From Amaurobius ferox (lineage: Eukaryota > Arthropoda > Arachnida > Araneae > Amaurobiidae), in NCBI GenBank assembly GCA_951213105.1, contig OX578148.1, forward strand, positions 143,908,043 through 143,972,042: a stretch of DNA of 64,000 bases, given 5' to 3'. Made by a program: the position numbers and the translations under genes. The notes below the pieces were generated by a model. That model was not told the DNA's origin and did no database searches. It saw nothing but the letters and a program-made list of their open reading frames with translations. Below, piece by piece: positions 11,704 to 22,839 of the stretch. Numbering within the stretch: position 1 is the stretch's first letter; the number at the start of each line of letters is the position of its first letter.

Positions 11704-13276
11704 ATATTTTAATATATAGCTTACTGAGGATGCTATCAATATTGATAATCGTTTATTTAGTGTTGCGCGAAATATGTTAATTGGATACTTTGAAATAGTT
11801 TTGTAGGTTGTCATCCGGAAAATCGCCAAATGCACAATGGACAATTCCGATCTTTTTTTTTTAAAGCTCTTAAACTAATTGATATTTATAGAGTTTTTCT
11901 CTGATTTCAAACATCCCAGCGAAAATCTCGTAAAATAATTATTTATTTAAATATGAAGGAATGAAAAAGCGCAAAATCGACTCAAACACAAAACGGCCCG
12001 TGATTGGCTGTGACGTCACATGGCCTGTTCATTATATCGATATGAATGATGCAACATTCTATAGCGTTTTGCCTTGAGATATTTGGTGTTTAATTTTGTG
12101 TACAATTGAAATTTTATTATTGTACTTGGTCTGTTTGAATTATAGATCATTTGCTGATTATTTTATGCTATTGAAGACATGGATCTTGGATTTTGAAGGG
12201 GAATCAGACAATTTGCCTCAGACCGATTTTACTGTGATGCCGCTCTATTTCAGAAACAATAAATATTTTGTGACAGCTGAAACTCGAGGTGTAAACTTAA
12301 TACCTTTTTCTTGAAGGTTTATTATTATTACTATTATTATTATGTGAATTACATCTATGTTTAGGGTAGTGGTGGAAACCGCAGCATTACGAAAAATGCA
12401 AACACTTTGGATGCCAATTTCTCGGAACCTGATAGATAAAAATGTACACATTTTTTTTCCTGTTCTGTTGGTCCAGATTATGAATATATAAAATAATTTT
12501 AATACTTTGGAACTATTTTAGAAAACACTTAAAGCATCTTATATCTATCTGAGCGAGTGACTTTTTAATGTTTCTTACTTTCACTTAACTTTAAAAGATA
12601 GATATAAATAGTAAGCGACAAAAATGTGTATTAGCAAATTTAGTTTCTGAATTTAATTTTTGAAAAAACAAAAGCTAATTTATTGAACCTTACTGACTTA
12701 ATTTTCAAGTAATCGTCTTGTCAAGTTGAAGAAGATTACAAATATTTCGTTTTACAAGTTTGCAATGCTTATAAAAACAAAAAGTGCTAACTATGAGCAA
12801 TAAGCAATAATTTGTAGCTCTTTTAAAGTCTTGCAAGTGTATATAATTGCGTTTTGGATCGAGTGGTTATAATTTCGATAGCTTAGTTTTTAACACGAAT
12901 TCTCCAATAGCTGGGAAAGCTGCAATATTTAAAATATCACGATTGTTACAACTCAGTGTCTGTCTTACTCCTTGGTGAAATAATGGGTGCACAAGAACGA
13001 GATATTTTATTTTGTTTAAAGAAATTAGAAGGTTAAATAAACTTGGGGATTCTAAAGATGTTTAATGATTGGTGAGGCTTGAACATAATACATGGAAGTA
13101 TACATAATCAAGTACGTAATTATGTGCCGCCAGACAAGTTTATAAATTAACTTAAATGTAAAATCTCATCAGATATATTGTTAAGTTTAATATATATACC
13201 ACAAAGCAAGCTAATAAAGAAATTTCATATTTTGAAAAAATTGCATATCTAGAGTCGGACAGTCGGAGTATCATCC
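11704..13276. other. Unassigned AT-rich sequence
   Basis: No gene recognised. An inverted CCAAT box (ATTGG, 12,003-12,007) lies 3 bp before a CRE octamer (TGACGTCA, 12,011-12,018). A short ATT-rich microsatellite lies near 12,320-12,345. The open frame at 12,096-12,314 has no recognisable domain. Confidence 0.4.
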
Positions 13277-13514
13277 TTCGACCAGAGATATAGGGATATA
13301 TTTCACCTTCGACCAGAGATATATTTCATCTTCGACCAGAGATATATTTCACCTTCGACCAGAGATATATTTCACCTTCGACCAGAGATATATTTCACTT
13401 TCGACCAGAGATATATTTCACCTTCGACCAGAGATATATTTCACCTTCGACCAGAGATATATTTCACCTTCGACCAGAGATATATTTCACCTTCGACCAG
13501 AGATATATTTCACC
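13277..13514. repeat. 23 bp minisatellite, ten copies
   Basis: The unit TTCGACCAGAGATATATTTC plus ACC is repeated ten times with very few differences. The first copy carries a small internal extension. The homogeneity suggests recent expansion. Confidence 0.9.
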
Positions 13515-14277
13515 TGGATGGGAGTATCCAGATGAAATCGGGACGAAAAGTAAAAGTGTTAGCTAGCTATACACAGTTAGCAAGTAATTTGTAGCACTTT
13601 GAAAGCCTGTAAACGAAACAAATGCGTCTGAAAAAAAATCGAACAAATTGAATCTTACTAAAGTTTTATTTTACAAAATATTATTTCCGCAAAACCATTT
13701 CGGATCCATCTCTGATTTTCTTTTGGTAATGTGCTCCGTAATTTTTGGAGGGCAAACAGCCTTTTATAGTTAACTTTGTTATGCAGTAAATTTAAACTGA
13801 AAGTTTAGATTGAGCGGTGTATATTTTCTGGGAATTAAAAATAATATTTATGTTTATATGTATATATATTTTTATGCATATATTTTTTATTATATTTATA
13901 TGATTTGTGAGGATTCGAAATATAATATCTAATAATTTATTTTTAAATTAAAAGCAGTTTTAAACTGTAAATCATTTATGATTCTGAATAAGTGAAGCAA
14001 TTTTAAATTATACACCTATTCAATATTTCTATTCTTTTTGTGCAGTGTTTCAAATTTGCGATTCATTTTTTAGATAAAATATATTTTATAACTTTTCGAA
14101 AGCACACGTACTTAATGGAAATACTAAACTCCAACAGCTCACTGCAGTATACCGGTGTAAAAAAACTTTATGCACGGAATTTTTTACATTCTCTAAATTA
14201 ACTGCGAACAGCACACACTAAACCGGGTGCAGAGTCAATAATCCACTTTGAATCTGGCTTTAAATTCATCCGTAATA
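13515..14277. other. Unassigned AT-rich sequence
   Basis: No feature supported. It runs up to the left end of the 14.3-16.3 kb transposon, whose target site GTAATA is at 14,272-14,277. Confidence 0.4.
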
Positions 14278-14989
14278 CATACCTGCCAACTTATTTGGAG
14301 TAACAATCGCGTAAATTAGCGCGTAAAATGAGTTTTACAGAACAAATCGACATAAATCTGATTTTCAAAGGACGCAATGTAAATAATGCACAAATATGTG
14401 AAACACACAACTGTTTTGGGATCTCTTTGGAAAAAGTTGTATGCATGTTCATTTGTACATTTACATTGTATCCTTCATCTCTCAAAATATTTTGACAGAA
14501 AGTTACGTTATGTAATGATGATATAATTCGTTATGTAATGATTAAAAATGATATAATTCTACTATATTTAGAAAATGCAAATTTTGCATTTGCGTTTAAG
14601 AACAGGGTTGTTTAAATACTTGGGCAAATTTAATTTTAACGCATTTCTTTATATTAATTCTAAACTATGATTTTGTTATCTATAATAACTCATGCTTTTA
14701 TTTTGTCAGTTTTGTTGAAATTAAGTCATTACAATAGTCAGAATTTACGAACTTAATTTTTCACAAAAAACTAATTTTTTACAATTGGGAAGACACAAAT
14801 TTTTTATTCTTAAACTGCAGTATATTTTTAAACACATTTATAAAATTATCATGTATTGTTAAAATGTGCATTATCTAGTGTCTACACATAAATAAAATTT
14901 GGTGGCAGTATATTTTCAAGAAAATGTTTTTGTTCAAAAATATCTATTCATAAAAATGTGGCAGAAAAGGCTTTAGATAGAAAAAAAAT

Positions 14990-15500
14990 TGAATTTCATG
15001 ATCGTACTATTTATATGAAAATAATTAAAAAATTAACTTTTACAATCAACCAAAATATGAAAATAAGCTAGTTTAGTCCAGTTAATATGCAACAATAGGG
15101 AGAAGGAGATCGATGGAAAAGGATAATTGCGTAATCTCGGAAACGCCGGCGAAAAAAAACAGAATTTCACGATCGTACTATTTATGTGAAAATAATTTTA
15201 AAAAATTGCCTTTATAATCAACCAAAATATGAAAATAAGTTAGTTTAGTCAGGTTAATGTGCAACAATAGGGAGATGGAGATCGATGGAAAAGGATAATA
15301 GCCGTTCTCTTGGTAACGGCCGCAGAGAAAAAAAAATCACTATATGAAAATAATTAAAAAGGTGACCTTTATAATCAACCAAAATATGAAAATAAGCTAG
15401 TTTAGTAAAGTTAATGTGTAATAATAGGGGGATGGAGATGGATGGAAAAAGGCAATTGTGTACTCTCAGCAAAGCCCGAAAAGAAAAGACTGAATTGCGA
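14990..15500. repeat. ~168 bp tandem repeat, three copies
   Basis: The phrases 'atatgaaaataa', 'caaccaaaatatgaaaataag' and 'ggagatsgatggaaaa' recur three times (units starting near 15,000, 15,171 and 15,335). The array lies inside the 2 kb TIR element. Confidence 0.8.
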
Positions 15501-16074
15501 ATCTTCTAATTTAAGCGAAATATAATTTGTTTAATAAAATAATTCTTTATTTTTACTCGCACTATAAAAATAAATTAGGTCTATTGTTCTGATATGAAAT
15601 CATTAGAAGAAGAAAATGGATGCAAACTGATAATTTTAGACTCTTAGCAAAGCAGGGAATATGAATTGAATGGTGAGATACGTGGATTTCATGGGATTTT
15701 CCGTAGTTTTGGGAGTAATGTCTGTAAAACCGTAAGATGAAGTAAAAATCCGTACAAACTACGGAAAATCCGTAAAAGTTGGCATCTCATGAAAATAATA
15801 TACTGTTATGAAAGGGGTAAAAGTAAAACAAAGATTTTCAAATGCTGCGCGAAGTTTTTTCTTCTGTTTCCCCTTTGAGTCCAATGACAACATATATATT
15901 AATGACATATATGATGACATACATCACGGTGATTACGGAGACAAAAATTTACAACTTATTTTTGATTCCTCTTCTGTGGGGGATTTTATGATTCCACTTC
16001 CGGGTTAGAAAGACGAGCTTTGTCTGCCGTCCGTTCTTTGAACGCTGCGTGCTGAAAAAACCAGAATAAATACA

Positions 16075-16138
16075 GCTTGTCACACGAGAACGTCCGCGTT
16101 CATTTGGATTGTTTGTTACACGTTCTCGTGTGACAAGC
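16075..16138. other. Perfect 19 bp stem hairpin
   Basis: GCTTGTCACACGAGAACGT (16,075-16,093) is followed after 26 nt by its exact reverse complement (16,120-16,138). A transcript would fold into a stable stem-loop of small-RNA precursor size. Whether it is transcribed is unknown. Confidence 0.85.
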
Positions 16139-16332
16139 AATGCAAATGCTTGGCGACATTTTGGTGAAAAAATATAAATTTGGCGATAAATCGGCAAATT
16201 GGCGTGACTTTTAGGCGTAATTAGAAAAAAATATTAAAAATCAAAGAAATCGATTACGCGGTAAAATCGTAAAACAAGAGAATTTTCGTAAAAATTACGA
16301 AAAATTCGTAAAAGTTGGCAGGTATGGTAATA

Positions 16333-17970
16333 GCAAAACTGAAAATAGAGTGCCGAGGATTTTCAAAGTTTATTGAATCACAATCTAAGTCCAGAAATAA
16401 CTTCTCATAAAAAGGCTTTGAAAATTGGATTATACAGTCACTGACTTATTATCATAATATACGTAATGAGCACTCTTTAATGACAGTGGGGAATTTTGTT
16501 TATAATCTGGCTTCCTTTTTTCAATTTTACCGCCATTTTTGTGGGAGCATCTTATCGAGACACACAATGGAATGTGTTTCCGCGGTTCGATTGATACGTT
16601 CAAATATAAATATTTTGAAAAACCATGGAACATCGAAGGAACTGCTACTTATGGTCACTGTAAAATAGTTGAAATATTTACCTACAAGTTCCATTTCTAA
16701 TATTTTTTTAAACTGTGAATCATTTAAAACCGGTTTCATTTGCTTCCCTGTGTAAAAATAGGCAAAAATTAAGCATTATTTTATTTAAATTTAGAAATGG
16801 ACATATTTTTCACCGAGGACATCCTTAAAATTATTTAGCATCACATACGGTATAAAAAATTGGGTCTCATATTACAGTGGCGTAGCGTCCATAGAGGCTA
16901 AAAGATTAAGCCTCCCTGTTTAAAATGTAGTTTCAAGATACTTTTATTTATTATAATTTTTTAAATAATTTTTCGAATATATATGTACTTTTTAGAAAAC
17001 TGTTACACTTCAATTGCTGAAAGTGACACGTTTCAAACTTTTTTCTCATTACAACGCATATATAGGAATTGAAATTATACGACCATTATGGTGTATAATT
17101 TCAGATGAAACACGGTATTACAACTGAACACCTCTGTCACATGGTAAACCCATGATCCAATATTTCGAGGGTGCGATCTAGAGTTAACGTATTTATTTTG
17201 GGGGGCCGGCTGTGGATGGCCACTGCACTCGAAAGCGAAAACAGGATGTTGGGAGTTCTCTTTGGAGATCGCATTTTTATCGAAATATTCAACGTTGTCC
17301 GGTTTCGGACAGGATCAGAGGATTGGCGGTTTTTTTTTTTTTTTGAATTAGCGGCCGAAAGAGTATCAGTTCGCAGGGGTTTGAAAAAGGGCTTTTGGGG
17401 GTCTAAAAAGCCAATGATGTTGCTTCGTGGTCACGGGGTTAAGACCCAGAAACCAATGAGATGGTTGTGGGGGCCTCAGAGGCGTGTTTTAAAATCTTGG
17501 AGAGAGAGAGTTTTCAAAAATTTAAAAAAGGAGCGAGGGGAAGGAACGGGGGCTCGATGCCAAAGAGACGTGTTTCAAAGATCGGCTGCCATCCAAAGCA
17601 GTGCGAGACCGCCGATGGTCAGTGGAGTTCGGTGAGTTGGGGCCTCTTTCCTCTTATGTACCTGTTCGACCCCTCTCTCCGCTTCATGGTGATCAAATAT
17701 GACATAGGGATAGCTAATCTTAATTTTTAATTAATTTTTAATTAATCCGCCTTTCCAAACTGAGTCGGTGAGACTCTATGCGCTTTGTATTGTTTATCTG
17801 AAATTGGGGTACACACCCCATTTTGAATATGGGAAGTTGTAGTTTAAATATTTTAAATCAACATTGTGTAAATATTTATATAATGTAAATAAATTGATGT
17901 TTGTATATACACACGGCCGTCTTTTTACCGCGCTCTAACCGGGCGTGCCCTGAAAGAGGAAGTTACCTCA
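16333..17970. other. Unassigned sequence, partly GC-richer
   Basis: No gene recognised. A 154 aa plus-strand frame at 17,171-17,635 begins with GTG, includes a poly-Phe run from a T-tract and shows no domain, so I do not call it. CAGTGGCGTAGCG at about 16,876 resembles a MITE end without a partner. 17,750-17,900 has an AATAAA-containing, LTR-like character, but no second copy exists here. Confidence 0.35.
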
Positions 17971-18670
17971 GGACAACCTCTTACACTCCGCCCTGGAAGC
18001 TGGCTGCTAGTTCTAGCTCATCAGCCAGGGCGGAGTTGAAGACCCAGGCCGTCCGACACATCCTGAGGACTTGAGTAGCCATTTGGACAACCTCTTACAA
18101 AGTCCTTGGTGCGCGGTAGCCCATTGGTTAGCGCGCTGGAGTTGCACTCGGTAGGCCCGGGTTCGATTCCAGCCGCTGCCAAAACTGCCGCCGTGTTCAT
18201 GCGGAGTACGATCACGTTAAACATGTGGGTCCGAAAATCCTTCCGAGAGGTTGGTGGTAGGGGAAGGAGGGTACGGTCCCTGTGGATGCCTCCCCCACTG
18301 GGTTCCGGTCTAAATTGGGTGGCACTTCCCGACCGTCCAAACTGTTACCTTACACCTTTCTGGTAGGTCGGACGGTCTGGGTGTCAACATCAACTCCGAA
18401 GTCCTTCCGAGAGGTTGGTGGTAGGGGAAGGAGGGTACGGTCCCTGTGGATGCCTCCCCCACTGGGTTCCGGTCTAAATTGGGTGGCACTTCCCGACCGT
18501 CCAAACTGTTACCTTACACCTTTCTGGTAGGTCGGACGGTCTCGGTTTTAACAACAACTCCGCCCTGGCTGTCCAAATGGCCACTCAAGTCACCAGGATG
18601 AGTCGGACGGTCTGGGTCTTCAACTCCGCCCTGGCTGATGAGCTGGAACTAGAAGCCAGCTTCCAGGAAG
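17971..18670. repeat. SINE enclosed by ~105 bp inverted repeats
   Basis: The segment at about 17,987-18,086 recurs in inverted orientation at about 18,558-18,668, with the SINE between them. Landmarks are CTCCGCCCTGG, the AGTTGAAGACCCAG phrase and ACTTGAGTRGCCATTTGGAC. The left arm is itself flanked by a 15 bp direct repeat GGACAACCTCTTACA (17,971-17,985 and 18,085-18,099). Each arm contains a shorter internal palindrome (CCGCCCTGG..CCAGGGCGG). It could be a foldback unit that captured a SINE, or the result of nested insertions. Confidence 0.6.
18104..18565 (+). mobile_element. tRNA-derived SINE with duplicated body
   Basis: The head carries an A-box GGTAGCCCATTGGTTAGCGC (18,114) and a B-box GGTTCGATTCC (18,160), the Pol III promoter of a tRNA-like gene. 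The body has a 164 bp tandem duplication (units starting near 18,239 and 18,403), each containing the TTCCGAGAGGTTGGTGGTAG and GTCCAAACTGTTACCTTACA phrases. The 3' end is a short (CAA)n. A first T4 run, a Pol III terminator, appears only at 18,546-18,549, just before the tail. Relatives lie at 40.8-41.5 and 51.5 kb. Open frames on both strands across the body are artefacts of the duplication. Confidence 0.85.
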
Positions 18671-18954
18671 ATGGTAAAAATATTTAAACATATCGCTTCG
18701 CCAATTTTCAACGCTTTGTAAATAGCCTAATTTAAGACAATGATTGGATATGGGGTGTGACGTTTCATCAATGACTGATAAGTGAGGGGCGGAGGTTGGG
18801 GCAAAATTTCGCAATGGATCCGCCATTTTGGGTCAAACATAGACCTATTAATTAATCTTCATAGAAAAAAGTCATATGTTACTAAAAGATATGAGGCATA
18901 TTTCACGAATAACATGACATTGACCTAACTTTAAACAACATCAAAATGAAGAAA
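18671..18954. other. Unassigned spacer
   Basis: No gene or repeat terminus recognised between the SINE complex and F copy 3. Confidence 0.3.
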
Positions 18955-19460
18955 TACGACTAACAAGAAAGATCAATCATGCATAAAGCATTGATTATGA
19001 AACACTCTCCAACTGAGATGCAATTTTATTTAAACACCTCGAAAATGCGATACATTCAGCGATGATATTTTTAAAATTATCACAATACTACAATAATTTA
19101 TTATATTTGAAAACTTCATCAAAAACAAATTAACTTTATTCAAATAACGTCATTGAAATATAAATTGCCTGGCTCTCTATATAAAAGCAATGAATATTTC
19201 ATTCATAAACTTTTTTTCCATTCCTTTCATTCAGCGGCGATATTTTTTAAATTATCACAGTATGTATTACAATAATTTATTTTACTTAAAAAAGTAATTT
19301 TAGATTCACATATGTCCCACAGACCGTCTCAACAACATACTAAAATTTAATTTTGATAAAGTTATTTTTACGGTAGTTATAGTGCGAATGGACGAATGGA
19401 CAGACAGACAGACAAAATGAACAAAGTCATAAACACTTTTCAACTAAAGTGTTAATAATG
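18955..19460. mobile_element. Family F copy 3, internally deleted
   Basis: It begins with the outer terminus ACAAGAAAGATCAATCATGC and proceeds through the CRE-like and TATATAAAAGC block (about 19,146-19,185). It then jumps directly to the inner 'gtcccacagaccgtct' and CAGACAGACAGA block. Several hundred bases of the arm, and the whole opposite arm, are missing. Confidence 0.7.
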
Positions 19461-19614
19461 ACTTCCATTAAACTTAAGTAATTTGCTAACACTTTTCAAC
19501 TATGTTGTAAAGTGTTAATAATGACTTCCATTAAACTTAAGTAATTTGCTAACGCTTTTCAACTATGTTGTAAAGTGTTAATAATGACTTCCATTAAACT
19601 TAAGTAATTTGCTA
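19432..19614. repeat. 63 bp tandem repeat at the F inner end
   Basis: Three units, each starting AACACTTTTCAAC and ending GTAATTTGCT, are present; the first is shortened. The unit includes the palindromic inner end of family F, so the array grew from the element's own terminus. Confidence 0.85.
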
Positions 19615-19636
19615 AGTTGACTTAGCTCTTGGTCGC

Positions 19637-19752
19637 TGCAAAAATATGGCGAAGCATCCATTATATGCTGCAAAAATATGGCGAAGCATCCATTATATGC
19701 TGCAAAAATATGGCGAAGCATCCATTATATGCTGCAAAAATATGGCGAAGCG
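19637..19752. repeat. 32 bp tandem repeat
   Basis: The unit CTGCAAAAATATGGCGAAGC plus ATCCATTATATG is repeated about 3.6 times, almost perfectly. The 64 aa open frame across it follows from the repeat and is not a gene. Confidence 0.9.
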
Positions 19753-19799
19753 TATTTGAGAGTTTTAGAAAGAATGAATCTGATTTCCCTGCAAAAATC

Positions 19800-20440
19800 A
19801 AGTTACATGATAATCTCAATTAGACAAAAGCGATTGATGATTTTTAGCATATTGTAGTTAAGATATTTTCATACTATTTGTAAATAATTAATATACAAAA
19901 TTCTGACATTACTCACTACAATGATTTTCAACTAACCAGATATATTTCTCTGTTTATACAGATATATATATCTGGTAATATATATAACCAGATATATTTC
20001 TCGTATTTACAAAACTGATATATTTTTTCAATCACTTGCCAACAATGTTTCAATATATTCCTACTTCACACATGAAAAAGTTTTTAAAAGGGCGCCTATG
20101 CGCCCTTTTAAAAACTTTTTCATATAATACTTTCACACGCACATAAAACTTTTTCCAGGGTGGTGCTGGGGCAAACTCAAGCAAATTACATACAGCATCT
20201 TGATTACGTACAGGCTTGATGCTCGTCTATGTTATATTAAATGTCAATGAACCCCCTTCACCTCCCCTAAGGGCGAGCATGACTTCCTATTTAATAAAAT
20301 GTTTGTAAAAGTTCATCTGATTTAGAAATAAGAAAACGGTTTATTTGCGGTTTTATGTAAAATTATTTTATTTTACTCACCAATAAATAAAACTGGTTGA
20401 AAATGCGAATTCCAATATGAATTTCACTTGCAAAGAAAAA
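19800..20440 (-). repeat. Interspersed family G, copy 2
   Basis: This is the reverse complement of about 5,640-6,300, with the same sequence of landmarks. It carries a perfect palindrome (20,082-20,133) and several palindromic 'ccagatatat' words at 19,938-20,000 that are absent from copy 1, so these arose after the copies diverged. Confidence 0.6.
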
Positions 20441-20983
20441 TCTTTTGACAACCGCATGGAGGCCCTCTGGCTCCGGGACTGCCATAGTGTTTGTGTTATA
20501 TAATTATTTTATATTTCTGTGTTTATGGTGCTTGTCTGTATCGTCTTATTTGTTACGTTAATAAATTTGAATTCATTTTTAAATTTAGACGCATTCTTCA
20601 ATCAAAAGAAAATTAAATTAAAAGTATGCATAAATAGCCTTTGTTTTTATAGCTACAAAATGGTATTTCTCTTGCATGCGCATTCCACTCTTACACATTA
20701 GCTCGTCGGGTGCCTGCCATTTAATGTTTTTCAAGCCAAAAACGATTTCCGAGTGAAGGTGGCCCCAAGCTCTTTGCGCCATGCGGGGGAGAGAAGAAAG
20801 CGATTTTGAGAGATATATTTGTAGCATTCGTGTGAAATTCCGCTAATTTACCTAAATATACGTGGATTATTTTACAAAATCGTGGTGTTCCTTCTACCTT
20901 TATACGCTCCTTGTTACAGCAACGTGCACATGATAGGATGTCACGCAAAAGATGATGGACCTAAGACAGGTTACTTACGTGTA
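20441..20983. other. Unassigned sequence
   Basis: No supported feature. Small minus-strand frames at 20,618-20,948 have no identifiable domain, though 20,700-20,980 is less AT-rich than its neighbours. Confidence 0.3.
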
Positions 20984-21220
20984 TTATTCGTCACACATCA
21001 TAGGGTCCCTGATAATATCCACAGAGTAGCCAAAAGAAGATGATCTATAAACAAATGTGTACGCCCGAGAGTCGAGGTGAAAATGCTTCACTGGGTCCAA
21101 ATGCACTTTTTTCAGCCGGGGTTGCAACATGTCCTCAAGTTTTCGCCAAATGAGAACTCGCCAAGGACAGGGAGAAATGTTTTGTTGTTTTATCAAGTTC
21201 AGAAATCGTTTTTCTGAACA
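20984..21220 (-). other. Unidentified open frame, possible terminal exon
   Basis: Reading right to left, an open frame of about 80 codons ends at a TAA (20,984-20,986). Its composition is protein-like: PWRVLIWRKLEDM, then PVKHFHLDSRAYTFVYR, then FGYSVDIIRDPMMCDE. A CAG that could serve as a 3' splice site lies just upstream (about 21,227-21,229), and a GTAAGT lies just beyond the stop. There is no good ATG with context and no nearby polyadenylation signal. I do not recognise the family. It could be a host exon, a fragment of a mobile element or chance. Confidence 0.3.
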
Positions 21221-21434
21221 TCTACACTGCAAAGAACTGCGCTGCTTCGGGAGGCTGAGCGAAAGGTTTATTTAAATGGCTCGTTTCGTCTTTATTGTCG
21301 CTTCTACACTCGTATTCTCGAAACCGTTATATTCTACGGTACCGTTATATTCTACGGTACTATTCTACGGTATTACTTATTATATTCGACTCATTACCAT
21401 GGTCCTTTTTCGGGGAGGATGACGATATAGATCG

Positions 21435-22375
21435 AACTGCGAAAATTAGAACTATTATTTAGAAAAAGTTAAATTTATCTGCAACATCGAAAGGAAAAAT
21501 GAATTTACGAAAGTCTTTTCAAGTAAATTTAAAAATTTTTCAAGCTGTATTATTTAAATTTAATATCTAGAACCGTTGTTTAGAAAAAAAAAATAAAACA
21601 AAGGTTACATATTTTATCTGCAACATCGAAAGGAAAAATGATTTTTCGAAAGTCTTTTAAGTAATACCTTAAAGCTAAATTATTTAAATTTAATATTTAA
21701 AACTGTTGTTTATAAAAAAAATAAAGCAAAGCTCACATATTTTATCTGTAACATTTAAAGGAAAAATGAATTTTCGAAAGTCTTTTAAATAATTTAAAAT
21801 ACCTTAAAGCTAAATTATTTAAATTTAATATTTCGAACTGTTGTTTAGAAAAAATAAAACAACGCCTAAATATTTTATCTGGAACATTGAAAGGAAAAAT
21901 GAATTTTCGAAAGTCTTTTAAATAATTTAAAATACCTTAAAGCTATATAATTTAAATTTAATAATTAGAACTGTTGTTTGGAAAAAAAAATAAAACAAAG
22001 GTTACATATTTTATCTACAACATTGAAAGGAAAAATGAATTTTCGAAAGTCTTTTAAATAATTTAAAATACTTTAAAGCTATATTATTTAATCTTAATAT
22101 TTAGAACTGTTGTTTGGAAAAAAAATAAAGCAAAGCTCACATATTTTATCTGCAACATTGAAAGGAAAAATGAATTTTCGAAAGCCTTTTAAATAATTTA
22201 AAATGCCTTAAAGCTAAATTATTTAAATTTAATATTTAGAACTGTTGTTTATAAAAAAATAAAGCAAAGCTCACATATTTTATGTCCAACATTGAAAGGA
22301 AAAATGAATTTTCGAAAGTCTTTTAAATAATTAAAAAAATCTTGAAACTCTAATATTTAAATTTAATATTTAAAG
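21435..22375. repeat. ~134 bp AT-rich minisatellite, seven copies
   Basis: The block AACATTGAAAGGAAAAATGA..CGAAAGTCTTTTAA..TAGAACTGTTGTTT recurs at about 21,481, 21,620, 21,748, 21,881, 22,017, 22,152 and 22,286. Periods are 128-139 bp and divergence between units is moderate. Confidence 0.85.
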
Positions 22376-22839
22376 TGCCACAAATGAGCAAATAAGGAGC
22401 CCGGAAATTAATTTCTGTTTGATGCGTTTCAGCAGATATTTTGGCTACAGGACTGCGTACCCAAAACTAATCTCATTTCAATTTTGTTTTTCAATGACGT
22501 ACCTTAAAACACAGTTTTCCGAGTGCACATTGCGATGCAGATGAGCTTCATTTTAGACAGGAGAATGCACTTCCGCCGTTCATTCCAAACGTCCGTCGGT
22601 CGCTTTTCTTTGACGGAATTCGTAATAAGTAAAATATTGGGACGCAAATGAAAGAATATTAGAAATGCTTTTCTTCGTACGACACTGATATTATTTTAGA
22701 TAAAAAGAAATAATCTGTCATTGTAAGGCCAAATTGGCTTCACTTGGTCTACTACAAGAGGAGTCTTGCACAAGCACCAATATCATCACCTCTCCGTTTG
22801 CCTTTTTAACGTTCTATTTCACCACAAAGAACGTTTATA
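22376..22839. other. Unassigned spacer
   Basis: Nothing recognised between the minisatellite and the Tc1-like element. Confidence 0.4.

Larger units (their letters stand above)
14278..16326. mobile_element. 2.05 kb TIR transposon with 6 bp target duplication
   Basis: The left end CATACCTGCCAACTT (14,278-14,292) and right end AAGTTGGCAGGTATG (16,312-16,326) are perfect 15 bp inverted repeats. The hexamer GTAATA directly precedes (14,272-14,277) and follows (16,327-16,332) the element, a likely target site duplication. A subterminal 'cgtaaaagttggca' block occurs again internally near 15,770-15,785, suggesting nesting. Inside are a ~168 bp tandem array and a long hairpin (separate entries). No transposase was recognised, so it is probably non-autonomous. 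I cannot assign the superfamily; a 6 bp duplication is uncommon among well-known groups. Confidence 0.75.

Noticed and set aside
13277..13514. CRISPR-like array
   Set aside because: The 23 bp units are directly contiguous with no unique spacers, and the context is eukaryotic.
17171..17635. 154 aa plus-strand open frame
   Set aside because: It starts at GTG, contains a poly-Phe run from a T-tract and shows no domain or splice context.
18114..18180. Functional tRNA gene
   Set aside because: A- and B-boxes are present, but there is no consistent cloverleaf or terminator, and a SINE body follows directly.
18106..18530. Two near-identical overlapping frames and their minus-strand counterparts
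   Set aside because: They are the translated 164 bp duplication of a SINE body, and the same frames recur at the 41.2 kb SINE.
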